From: K23-9 sp049680365
Lineage (GTDB): Bacteria > Planctomycetota > Planctomycetia > Pirellulales > Pirellulaceae
Direction: 5' to 3'
DNA length: 9,365 nucleotides
NCBI GenBank assembly: GCA_049680365.1
Contig: JBAUHQ010000074.1
Coordinates: 1 to 9,365, forward strand
The position numbers and the translations under genes were made by a program. Of the stretch, positions 1 through 7,019 are shown piece by piece. The notes under the pieces were generated by a model, which worked only from the letters and a program-made list of their open reading frames with translations, was not told the origin of the DNA and searched no databases. Each line of letters opens with the position of its first letter. Positions within the stretch are counted from its first letter, which is position 1.

Positions 1-14
1 CTCTCAGCTCTTAG

Positions 15-60
15 TCGACTCAAAAAAGTTAGTCGAGCCAGTTGTTTGTCGTGGCTGACT
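15..60. repeat. Small inverted repeats in gene-free left edge
   Basis: The 149 bases before the first gene hold no coding region I can support. TCGACT (15-20) and AGTCGA (31-36) can pair around a ten-base loop. Alternatively AGTCGAGCCA (31-40) can pair with TGGCTGACT (52-60) with one bulge. TTAGTCGA also occurs as a direct repeat at 11-18 and 29-36. This could be the terminator or leader of a gene beyond the left edge, but neither hairpin has a T-tract on the + strand. A run of six A at 22-27 lies in the loop of the first hairpin. Confidence 0.2.
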
Positions 61-138
61 TGCCTGTTGATTGATAGTGCTTTGCACGGAAGATCAGCGA
101 CATTACCGGAAACCAAAAAATCACCCATAAGTCTGTTT

Positions 139-142
139 GGAG
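139..142 (+). promoter_or_regulatory. Ribosome binding site deciding a GTG start
   Basis: GGAG lies seven bases before the GTG at 150. This is good Shine-Dalgarno spacing and is the main reason to accept a GTG start for the small lipoprotein gene. Confidence 0.6.
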
Positions 143-149
143 TTAAGAA

Positions 150-329
150 GTGCGTAAATTTAAGTTTGCAATGTTGTTGGGATTGCTGTTCGTTCCATGT
201 GCCATGGTGGGCTGCGGCGAAAGTAAGGAAACAACCGTCATTGAAGCAGCACCAGAAATGACGGCCGAAGAAGAAGCGACTTACGAAGAGCAGTCGATGG
301 GGTCAGCTAACGACCAAGACCAAAACTAG
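150..329 (+). CDS. Small predicted lipoprotein, 59 residues, GTG start
   Basis: The translation begins M-R-K-F-K-F and runs through a hydrophobic stretch (about residues 6-19) to a lipobox-like M-V-G-C, with the candidate lipidated cysteine at residue 22. The rest is a short hydrophilic and strongly acidic tail with several Glu runs, ending in an Asn/Asp/Gln-rich end at a TAG. This layout of basic n-region, h-region, Gly-Cys and acidic tail is what a Sec-exported, lipid-anchored peptide looks like, so the product should sit in the cell envelope. No domain is recognisable and I cannot give a function. The start is chosen because GGAG lies seven bases upstream and because the signal peptide begins exactly there. 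Tiny lipoproteins of this kind often lie beside DUF1559 genes in planctomycetes, and here a DUF1559 gene follows 176 bases downstream. A longer frame at 46-261 overlaps it but has no plausible protein features. Confidence 0.72.
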   Translation: MRKFKFAMLLGLLFVPCAMVGCGESKETTVIEAAPEMTAEEEATYEEQSMGSANDQDQN

Positions 330-351
330 GACTTCGACGTTCTACCCCAAA

Positions 352-386
352 AGGCGACCAGCAATTCTTAATTGCTGGACTCGCCT
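352..386 (+). terminator. Strong hairpin after the small lipoprotein gene
   Basis: CCAGCAATT (358-366) pairs perfectly with AATTGCTGG (370-378) around a three-base CTT loop. The stem extends through AGGCGA (352-357) and TCGCCT (381-386) with a two-base AC bulge, giving fifteen pairs. It begins 23 bases after the lipoprotein stop codon, which suits a terminator or a 3'-end stabilising structure. No T-tract follows directly; T-rich sequence begins only around 404-427. A smaller hairpin, GGCG (388-391) with CGCC (398-401), follows immediately. Confidence 0.55.
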
Positions 387-496
387 GGGCGTTGATTCGC
401 CAAATTCTTTGATTTTTCCTGTTTTTACTGCGCAGTGCATGGCCTTCATGTCGCGTATTCTATTGGTGTTACACCTTTCTATACCCTGCTTTTGTT

Positions 497-500
497 AGGA
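497..500 (+). promoter_or_regulatory. Ribosome binding site of the DUF1559 gene
   Basis: AGGA lies five bases before the ATG at 506. The region 387-496 must hold the promoter of this gene if it is transcribed separately, but I find no convincing -35/-10 pair in it. Confidence 0.5.
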
Positions 501-505
501 ATTTT

Positions 506-1717
506 ATGAGCAAGACGTCTACGCGAAGATCGGCTGGTTTTACCTTGGTAGAACTTTTAGTCGTGATCGCAATTATCGGAATCCTCGTTGGACTGCTGCT
601 ACCGGCTGTTCAGGCAGCACGCGAAGCGGCTCGCCGAATGAGCTGTAGCAACAACTTTAAGAACATTGGATTGGCGATCCACAATTACCATTCCGCCTAT
701 AAGCGATTACCAATGCAGGCAGGTGGAACATTCCGCCCCGACGCCAATGGCGGTTACGACAACGGCGCTCGTGACAACAACCGTCGTCGCCAAAGCTGGT
801 TGATTGGCATCACGCCATTCCTGGAGCAGCAAGGTTTGTGGAGTCAGATTTCCAATCCAATGGACAGCAATGCTGATGGTACAATCGATTGGCCTGCGAT
901 GGGACCACGACCTTGGGCGGGTTACGAGCCATGGCGAACTTCCATTCCTACCCTTCGCTGCCCAAGCGATCCAGGTGATGGACTGCCAGCGGCTGCTCGT
1001 ACCAACTACGCTGCGAACATTGGTGATTCAACCGACTGGGTGAATCACGGATTCTGGCGATGGGAAAGTAATACGTGGAACCAGGGCCACGTTGCCAGCG
1101 CAAACGCAAGTAACCGTGGCTTCTTTTACAACCGACGTCAAATGCGATTCCGTGATATTTTGGATGGGCTTTCCAACACCATTTGCGCAGGTGAAATTGC
1201 TACCGGACTTGGCGATCGCGATATCCGAACTGACGCCTTTTTCGGCATCGGCTGGAACAATATCCACAACAATCCAAGTGCATGTAGCGATGCAGGCCAT
1301 ATCGACGCCGAGCGTCCTCAGTTCTGGGATCCCTCCGTTACTAGTCTCGGCAACGCCGACTGGAAGCGAGGATATCGTTGGGCTGACTCTGTCCCGATTT
1401 ACACCAGCTTCACCACGATCCTAGGCCCCAACAAAGAGGTCTGCATCGGTGGTACTGGTGACTTTGACACGGGAGTATTGCCTCCTAGCAGTCGCCACCA
1501 AGGTGGTTGCCACGTGTTGATGGGCGACGGTGCGGTCATTTTCATGACAGACTCTGTCGAAGCTGGTGATGGCCGCGCAAATGTTGTCCGAAACAACAAT
1601 GCTCTAAATACTTCGAATCCTGCGACCGCTCCAGGTTCAAAAAGCCCTTATGGCTTGTGGGGTGCTCTCGGAACTCGAGCTAGCTCCGAGACAGTCGAAG
1701 AACAATTGAACCAGTAA
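506..1717 (+). CDS. DUF1559 pseudopilin-like protein with type IV pilin N-terminus
   Basis: The 403-residue protein starts with a short basic leader and the prepilin peptidase site G11|F12-T-L-V-E16, including the conserved Glu at mature position 5. A single hydrophobic helix follows (about 12-34). After it comes the planctomycete-type R-E-A-A-R-R segment and the C-S-N-N-F-K-N-I-G-L-A-I-H-N-Y block (47-61), then R-C-P-S-D (151-155) and D-G-L-S-N-T (220-225). Near the end are S-R-H-Q-G-G with D-G-A-V (329-344) and P-Y-G-L-W-G-A-L-G-T (381-390). These are the landmarks of DUF1559 (SBP_bac_10-like), a family greatly expanded in Planctomycetes. Members are thought to be exported by a pilus or type II secretion-like route after leader cleavage, but their role is unknown. 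The start is supported by AGGA five bases upstream. The gene is monocistronic by appearance, with a strong hairpin upstream and an intrinsic terminator downstream. Length is normal and no defect is visible. Confidence 0.93.
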   Translation: MSKTSTRRSAGFTLVELLVVIAIIGILVGLLLPAVQAAREAARRMSCSNNFKNIGLAIHNYHSAYKRLPMQAGGTFRPDANGGYDNGARDNNRRRQSWLIGITPFLEQQGLWSQISNPMDSNADGTIDWPAMGPRPWAGYEPWRTSIPTLRCPSDPGDGLPAAARTNYAANIGDSTDWVNHGFWRWESNTWNQGHVASANASNRGFFYNRRQMRFRDILDGLSNTICAGEIATGLGDRDIRTDAFFGIGWNNIHNNPSACSDAGHIDAERPQFWDPSVTSLGNADWKRGYRWADSVPIYTSFTTILGPNKEVCIGGTGDFDTGVLPPSSRHQGGCHVLMGDGAVIFMTDSVEAGDGRANVVRNNNALNTSNPATAPGSKSPYGLWGALGTRASSETVEEQLNQ

Positions 1718-1747
1718 TTTGGCTTACGCCATCCTAGGTTTTACAGA

Positions 1748-1785
1748 CCTGTTTGCTTGTACCTTTCAAGCAAACAGGTTTTTTT
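1748..1785 (+). terminator. Intrinsic terminator after DUF1559 gene
   Basis: CCTGTTTGCTTG (1748-1759) and CAAGCAAACAGG (1767-1778) form a perfect twelve-pair stem with a seven-base loop, followed at once by seven T (1779-1785). It starts 30 bases after the DUF1559 stop and ends 35 bases before the chosen start of the next gene. It therefore also sits where a leader attenuator of the downstream genes would be. Confidence 0.9.
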
Positions 1786-1820
1786 GTGAACACGAAATGA
1801 ACCAATCGGATAACGAAAAG

Positions 1821-4745
1821 ATGTGGCGAGGCCTTTGCTACATCGCGTTAGGCTTACTGATGATTGGTGGCTGCCGATCAGAAGCCAGTCCGGAAACGAG
1901 CTTGCCGCCCACCCAAGACACATTGCAAAATGGGCAAAGCGAGGCGGCCGACGACCTTGCCCGTCAAGCCTTGGCAAATACCCCCGACGACCTGGACACC
2001 GCACTCGGGTTGGTCGCAGCATTGACAGACAAGGGAGATCAATCGGAGGCAGCAGAGATCCTGCTGCAAATTGCCCCGAAATATCCCGATGCCCAACGCC
2101 GGCTCCTCTTGCAGGCCACGACTCTACTGCTGGAGCACGGTAAACCCGACGACGCGTCTCGTGTCCTGCGGCAATGGGTAATTGATCACCCCGGTGACTT
2201 GGAATGCCGACGCAACTTGGCTGCAGCATTAAACATGGCTGGCTATCGCTTTGATGCCAACGAACACTTGCGATACCTCGCATGCCGCACGACCTTATCG
2301 CCAAGAGAACTGACAGCGCTGATCAACCCAACTCTCACGTGGGTCAGCTTTTCACAAAAGCCAGACATTCAAGACAAGGAACTGGTCACACGCTCCGGCC
2401 TACTAAATGTCATCGCCGCATTGAGAGCCAACGGCGACACGCGCGAGGCACTTAGCGCGATCGAGAATAGCCTTCAGCTGGGCAGCTCTGACTCTTGTGT
2501 CCTGGCGATGCACGGCTGGCTCTTAACGCTCAACCAGCGATTCGATGACGCAAAGCGATGGGCATCATCCTCAGACGCTGCTTGCGAGCGGTACCCAGCA
2601 TATTGGCTAGCCCTGGGGAACCTTATGCTTCAAGACCAATCGCCCGCTGCACCCTACTGCTTTGTCGAAGCGTTGCGGCGAGAACCAGGCTGCATCGAAG
2701 CCGTTGCTGGATTGGCCCAGTCGTTCACGGACACTTCACCACGAACAACAAAAAGGCTCCGCGAACGCGAAAAACTGATCAACGAGTCGCAATCAATAGC
2801 ACAGGCTATCGCGGCTTCCCCCAGCAATGGCTGGAGACTTGCGGGAGAAATTGGTCGCGTCATGAACACTATGGGGCGATACTCGGAGTCGCTCGCGTGG
2901 CAAGAATCACTGATCATGGCCAGAACGCCTGCAACCACGCAGCTAGCCAAGCTCAGGCAACATAGAACTGCAACCTTGTCGAAGTTCCCATCTGGCTTGA
3001 ACACCCGAGAGGTTCTTTGCGGAATCGATCCGACTGAACTGCAGAGCGTAGACCAGGAATTGGCGACCTGGCGCAAAGGTAAGTATGCGGCTCGCAGCCC
3101 GCAATCAAACACGGGCGAACCGAAAGACTTGCCTGACTATCTACCTGCGACATTTGTGAATATCGCAAACTCTGTCGGCATCATTCACCGCCATCAAAAC
3201 GCTGCTTCTCCCGTAGAAAAACACTTTCGGCTCTACGAAGCGTTGGGAAGCGGCGTGGCGTGCCTTGACTATGACAACGACGGCCTGATTGATCTTTACC
3301 TTGGTCAAGCAGCTTGCAATCCGCAATCCGCGTCCGCCAAGGAATCGAATGCTCTCTATCGCGGACTTGGCAGGCGCTTCCAAGAGACAGCCCTGGATGC
3401 TGATGCACAAGATTTCAACTACACGCACGGAGTGACATCGGGCGACTGGAATCAAGACGGCTTTGCGGATTTACTGATCGCAAACATCGGCGTGAATCGA
3501 TTGATGATTAATCAAGGTGACGGAACATTTGTCGAAAAAAAAGTCACTGGCGACTCAGAGTCGCACACATGGAACCGCCCTATGTTGACCATGTCGGTTG
3601 CAATGGCGGACCTAACGGGAGATTCGCTTCCCGATATTTTCGAAACGAACTACGTCGACGACCCACGCGTTTTTCTTCCAATTGAATACGACCAAGACGG
3701 ACGTCCCGTCGTACTGCCAGGCCCTAAGCACTTCGGCGCTGCGGAAGACCGTCTATTTGCCACGCTCCCAGATGGCCAAATAGCGTATCAACCGCTTGGT
3801 GAACCGGCAGATATCGCTAGCACGGGCATGGGACTGCTGATTACTGATTTCGACCTGGATCGCAAGAACGAAGTAATCGTCGCCAACGATCAAAACCCCA
3901 ATCAATTTTGGAAACGTGGAACAAATGACCAACTGACCGATCAAGCTGCACTGCTTGGCTGCGCCTACGGGGTTGGCGGTTCAGCGTACGCATGCATGGG
4001 CATCGCAGCGGCCGACGTCAATCAAGACGGTCTCCTGGATGTTCACATGACAAACTTCGCCAAGGAACCTTCCAATCTTTACCTGCAAAACAAATTTGGT
4101 GTTTTTCAAGACAGAGCAGTCGCAATGCAACTGGACCAACCGACCTTGTCCATGGTCGGTTTTGGTACTCAGACATTCGACTACGATAATAACACGACGA
4201 CTGACATTGTGATCGCCAACGGGCATATCGAGGACTTTCGCGAGCGTGGTACTCCCTTTCGAATGCCAACTCAACTGCTGGCCTTGACGACGCAGGGGTA
4301 TAGGCAGATCCAGGTTGCCGGTGACAATTATTGGAACGAGAAGCATCTAGGACGCTCTGTGGCTCGACTCGATTGGAATCGCGACGGCAAGGTCGATTTA
4401 GCGATCACAGATCTGACCGCCGACTTTGTACTGCTGGAGAACCGAACGGAGCAGACGGGCAATTTCCTGCAGCTTGAACTGGTTGGGACCAAAAGCGAAC
4501 GCGACGCAATCGGTACTCGTGTGACTGTTCAATGCTCCGCAGGAAAGTTCACCCAGGTCGTACAGACGGGAGATGGATACCTTGGCAAGAATCAACCTGG
4601 CCTGTTCTTCGGTATTGGAAGCAGCCCGCATATTGACACAATAACGATTCAATGGCCCAGCGGGATCGACGAAACCATCTCCGATGTAGTGGGCAATCAA
4701 CACTTGAAGGTAATCGAAGGACAACGCCAAGCCGCGATCCGTTAA
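1821..4745 (+). CDS. TPR / FG-GAP propeller / ASPIC-UnbV lipoprotein (CRTAC1-like)
   Basis: The 974-residue protein begins with a lipoprotein signal ending I-G-G-C18, so it should be lipid-anchored in the envelope. Residues about 40-155 and 195-300 are helical TPR-like repeats. From about 440 comes a CRTAC1-type domain with seven spaced acidic loops: D-Y-D-N-D-G (482), D-W-N-Q-D-G (542), D-L-T-G-D (597), D-F-D-L-D (676), D-V-N-Q-D-G (732), D-Y-D-N-N (787) and D-W-N-R-D-G (851). These match FG-GAP/VCBS calcium loops and suggest a seven-bladed propeller. Loops 3, 4 and 6 lack the usual Gly. An ASPIC/UnbV domain closes the protein (about 881-969), with A-I-G-T-R, G-D-G-Y-L and I-Q-W-P-S-G. Such proteins are typically extracellular, probably binding proteins or glycans; no enzyme activity is established. 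I chose ATG 1821 because it gives a compact 17-residue signal and GGA lies ten bases upstream. ATG 1797 (982 residues) is possible. The frame stays open back to a TTG at 1719, but that start would read through the terminator. The cytochrome gene follows after 57 bases. Confidence 0.88.
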   Translation: MWRGLCYIALGLLMIGGCRSEASPETSLPPTQDTLQNGQSEAADDLARQALANTPDDLDTALGLVAALTDKGDQSEAAEILLQIAPKYPDAQRRLLLQATTLLLEHGKPDDASRVLRQWVIDHPGDLECRRNLAAALNMAGYRFDANEHLRYLACRTTLSPRELTALINPTLTWVSFSQKPDIQDKELVTRSGLLNVIAALRANGDTREALSAIENSLQLGSSDSCVLAMHGWLLTLNQRFDDAKRWASSSDAACERYPAYWLALGNLMLQDQSPAAPYCFVEALRREPGCIEAVAGLAQSFTDTSPRTTKRLREREKLINESQSIAQAIAASPSNGWRLAGEIGRVMNTMGRYSESLAWQESLIMARTPATTQLAKLRQHRTATLSKFPSGLNTREVLCGIDPTELQSVDQELATWRKGKYAARSPQSNTGEPKDLPDYLPATFVNIANSVGIIHRHQNAASPVEKHFRLYEALGSGVACLDYDNDGLIDLYLGQAACNPQSASAKESNALYRGLGRRFQETALDADAQDFNYTHGVTSGDWNQDGFADLLIANIGVNRLMINQGDGTFVEKKVTGDSESHTWNRPMLTMSVAMADLTGDSLPDIFETNYVDDPRVFLPIEYDQDGRPVVLPGPKHFGAAEDRLFATLPDGQIAYQPLGEPADIASTGMGLLITDFDLDRKNEVIVANDQNPNQFWKRGTNDQLTDQAALLGCAYGVGGSAYACMGIAAADVNQDGLLDVHMTNFAKEPSNLYLQNKFGVFQDRAVAMQLDQPTLSMVGFGTQTFDYDNNTTTDIVIANGHIEDFRERGTPFRMPTQLLALTTQGYRQIQVAGDNYWNEKHLGRSVARLDWNRDGKVDLAITDLTADFVLLENRTEQTGNFLQLELVGTKSERDAIGTRVTVQCSAGKFTQVVQTGDGYLGKNQPGLFFGIGSSPHIDTITIQWPSGIDETISDVVGNQHLKVIEGQRQAAIR

Positions 4746-4794
4746 GATCAGAGCTTCAAAGCTGTTACTCTGCGCCCCATAGCCCATTCAATTC

Positions 4795-4798
4795 AGGA
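4795..4798 (+). promoter_or_regulatory. Ribosome binding site of the cytochrome gene
   Basis: AGGA lies four bases before the ATG at 4803 in the 57-base gap after the propeller gene. The gap shows only a five-pair AGCTT/AAGCT hairpin (4752-4763) with no T-tract, so transcription probably continues from the upstream gene. Confidence 0.5.
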
Positions 4799-4802
4799 AA
4801 CC

Positions 4803-6938
4803 ATGAATACGTTTTTCTTGATCGGCATGATGCGCACGGCTTTCGCTGGATTCACTAGGCAAGTCAAGAGCCACCCCAAAATGGCCACGGTTACACTGGC
4901 GATCTTTGTGACGTTCGTTGGTATATGGGTAGTCGGGACGCACAGACAGCCCTTCACCGAAACAGTGACACAACCGCTGGGTGACACTACAGTTTTCACT
5001 AAGCCGTTTTCAGATGACGCCAACAACGAAAACACTCCTCCGAATTCCGATGCTGAAGTAGGGCAGCATGCATCGGATCTGACCGAGAATTTGCCCACTC
5101 AGGCGACCAATCAAGACAGCACCTCCGTCCCGACGAATGACATCGAAGCGACACAAAATGAGACACTGACTAGCCTGGAGTTGTCGCGTCCAATTGAAGT
5201 CTTGTCAGAAGGATACATAGGGTCGGACTCTTGCGATGAATGTCACACGCATCAGCATGCAAGTTGGTCAAGCTCTTATCATCGGACGATGACGCAAGTC
5301 GCAACGCCTGAGATTGTTCTTGGAGATTTCAATGATGTGACGATCATGAATGGCGGCAAACAATATCGCATGAGCAAAGAGAATGGCGTATGCAAAGTGG
5401 ACATGCCTGATGAAAAGCACTCAAGCTTAAGAGTGCACGCACCAGTCGTGATGACGACAGGATCTCATCACATGCAAGTTTACTGGTTCGCAACCGGGCA
5501 AAAGCGATTGCTAGGAATGCTACCGCTAATCCACCTAAACGAATCCAACGAATGGATCCCCCGTGAATCCGCATTTTTGGTGCCGCCACACCTTCCGCCA
5601 TCATTTGAACTGGGTCGCTGGAACGAAGCATGCAGCAGCTGTCATAGCACTCATCGAAAAGAACGCCGGCTTGCTTCGGGCAAATGGGACACGCACGTTG
5701 GTGAGTTCGGAATTTCTTGTGAAGCCTGTCACGGACCTGCTCAGCAACATGTCGATCTGCGCCGCTCTATTCGAGACAGCGTTGACGCATCGCGGTCTGA
5801 TGGAACAGAAGACACAATCGTGAACCCATCGACGCTTTCAAAGGAACTCTCAGCGCAAGTCTGCGGCCAATGCCATAGCGTTTTTGATCTCTTGCATCCC
5901 GATTTGGATTCGATGGTGAATGGTCATCGGTACCGGCCCGGAATGGACCTGACCGAAACGCACGGCATCTGGAATAGAGATACGCCTGAGTTTGAAGGCA
6001 CCAAAGAGACACTCGGATACGATGATATCGACACACTTCTTGACGAGACTTTTTACAGCGATGGCATGGTTCGCGTATCGGGTCGTGAATACAACGGATT
6101 GATTCGAAGTAGCTGTTATTTAAATGGCGAGATGACGTGTTTGTCCTGCCACAAAATGCACCAGAGTTCGTCGGATCCTCGCCCGGTCAAGGAGTGGGCC
6201 AACGACCAATTGGCGGTCGACTCCTTGGGGGACCAAGCATGCACGCAGTGCCATACACCTTCCAAATATGATTCACGCCACACGCACCATGCAGCCGGTT
6301 CATCTGGATCCGCTTGCTACAATTGCCACATGCCCCACACGACCTATGGGTTGTTAAAAGCCATTCGGAGCCACGAAATCAGCATTCCCAATGTCGGCAA
6401 GGACCACGGTGCGAAACGCCCCAACGCATGCAATCAATGCCACTTGGACAAGACACTCCATTGGGCCGCAGACAAACTGCAAGACTGGTACGAGATCCAA
6501 CCACCCGAATTGACAGAAGACGAGCGAACGGTTGCCGCGTCCCTGCTTTGGTTGCTCAAGGGGAACGCGGCAGAACGCGCGATCAGCGCTTGGTGCATGG
6601 GATGGGATGAAGCGAAATCGACAGCTGGCGACAATTGGCTATTGCCTTTTTTGGCTGCCGCGTTGGACGATGACTACGATGCAATCCGACTCATTTCGCG
6701 ACGTTCGATACAGTCACTGCCTGGCCGAAATGACTTCCAACTGGACGTTGTCACGTCAACAACTTCCGCACAACGCCAGGAGGCTGCAATGAAGCTGGTT
6801 CATTCGTGGTTGGCAACGTGGAGCCTTGACCAGCATCGCCCGACGCTGTTGCTGAACAAAACCGAGGGCATCGATGTCAATCGCATTCGCCAACTGATCG
6901 ACCAACGCGACAACTCACGAATTCTCTTGAGCGAATGA
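4803..6938 (+). CDS. Membrane-anchored octahaem cytochrome c (cytochrome c554-like)
   Basis: The 711-residue protein carries eight CXXCH haem c attachment motifs: residues 144, 277, 306, 354, 446, 480, 505 and 543 (position of the first Cys). A basic N-terminus and one hydrophobic helix (about 28-45) anchor it with the rest outside the cytoplasm. A Thr/Asn/Asp/Gln-rich linker (about 47-130) then leads to the haem domain. Family landmarks around the haems are Y-I-G-S with C-D-E-C-H, L-G-D-F-N-D (173-178), C-E-A-C-H-G-P (306-312), T-H-H-A-A-G-S (494-500), C-Y-N-C-H-M-P-H (505-512) and P-N-A-C-N-Q-C-H (540-547). Several free His residues (H160, H222, H223, H495, H496) are candidate distal ligands. 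The tail (about 570-670) has a HEAT-like segment with A-L-D-D-D-Y and R-S-I-Q-S-L-P-G. Proteins with this haem pattern are widespread in Planctomycetes and Acidobacteria, but their electron donor, acceptor and substrate are not known to me. The ATG is supported by AGGA four bases upstream. Position after the propeller gene suggests a joint role at the membrane surface. Confidence 0.9.
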   Translation: MNTFFLIGMMRTAFAGFTRQVKSHPKMATVTLAIFVTFVGIWVVGTHRQPFTETVTQPLGDTTVFTKPFSDDANNENTPPNSDAEVGQHASDLTENLPTQATNQDSTSVPTNDIEATQNETLTSLELSRPIEVLSEGYIGSDSCDECHTHQHASWSSSYHRTMTQVATPEIVLGDFNDVTIMNGGKQYRMSKENGVCKVDMPDEKHSSLRVHAPVVMTTGSHHMQVYWFATGQKRLLGMLPLIHLNESNEWIPRESAFLVPPHLPPSFELGRWNEACSSCHSTHRKERRLASGKWDTHVGEFGISCEACHGPAQQHVDLRRSIRDSVDASRSDGTEDTIVNPSTLSKELSAQVCGQCHSVFDLLHPDLDSMVNGHRYRPGMDLTETHGIWNRDTPEFEGTKETLGYDDIDTLLDETFYSDGMVRVSGREYNGLIRSSCYLNGEMTCLSCHKMHQSSSDPRPVKEWANDQLAVDSLGDQACTQCHTPSKYDSRHTHHAAGSSGSACYNCHMPHTTYGLLKAIRSHEISIPNVGKDHGAKRPNACNQCHLDKTLHWAADKLQDWYEIQPPELTEDERTVAASLLWLLKGNAAERAISAWCMGWDEAKSTAGDNWLLPFLAAALDDDYDAIRLISRRSIQSLPGRNDFQLDVVTSTTSAQRQEAAMKLVHSWLATWSLDQHRPTLLLNKTEGIDVNRIRQLIDQRDNSRILLSE

Positions 6939-7006
6939 TTCTCCTATTCCACTCGCAGCGCAAGCTGGAGACCTTCGCTTCCATTCTGATCACACTACAG
7001 TCGCTT

Positions 7007-7010
7007 AGGA
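7007..7010 (+). promoter_or_regulatory. Ribosome binding site deciding the sulfatase start
   Basis: AGGA lies nine bases before ATG 7020. The in-frame ATG at 7083 has GGAAG directly abutting it, which is too close, and ATG 7113 would leave almost no signal peptide, so 7020 is preferred. No T-tailed hairpin is visible in the 81-base gap 6939-7019. Confidence 0.5.
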
Positions 7011-7019
7011 ATATCTGCG

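Noticed and set aside
46..261. 71-residue + strand frame at the left edge
   Set aside because: It shows no signal peptide or domain and overlaps the better supported GTG-start lipoprotein in another frame.
1719..1747. Possible promoter TTGGCT - 17 bases - TACAGA before the propeller gene
   Set aside because: Each box matches the consensus at only about half of its positions and the start site would fall inside the terminator hairpin; not supportable.
1719..1820. N-terminal extension of the propeller gene from a TTG at 1719
   Set aside because: It translates straight through a perfect hairpin and T-tract and has no ribosome binding site; the lipoprotein signal begins only at 1821 (or 1797).
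1741..2304. 187-residue minus strand frame
   Set aside because: It lies antisense to the TPR region, has no recognisable domain and covers the terminator; a shadow frame.
3981..4346. 121-residue minus strand frame opposite the propeller domain
   Set aside because: The + strand carries clear conserved calcium loops here; the antisense frame has no features of a protein family.
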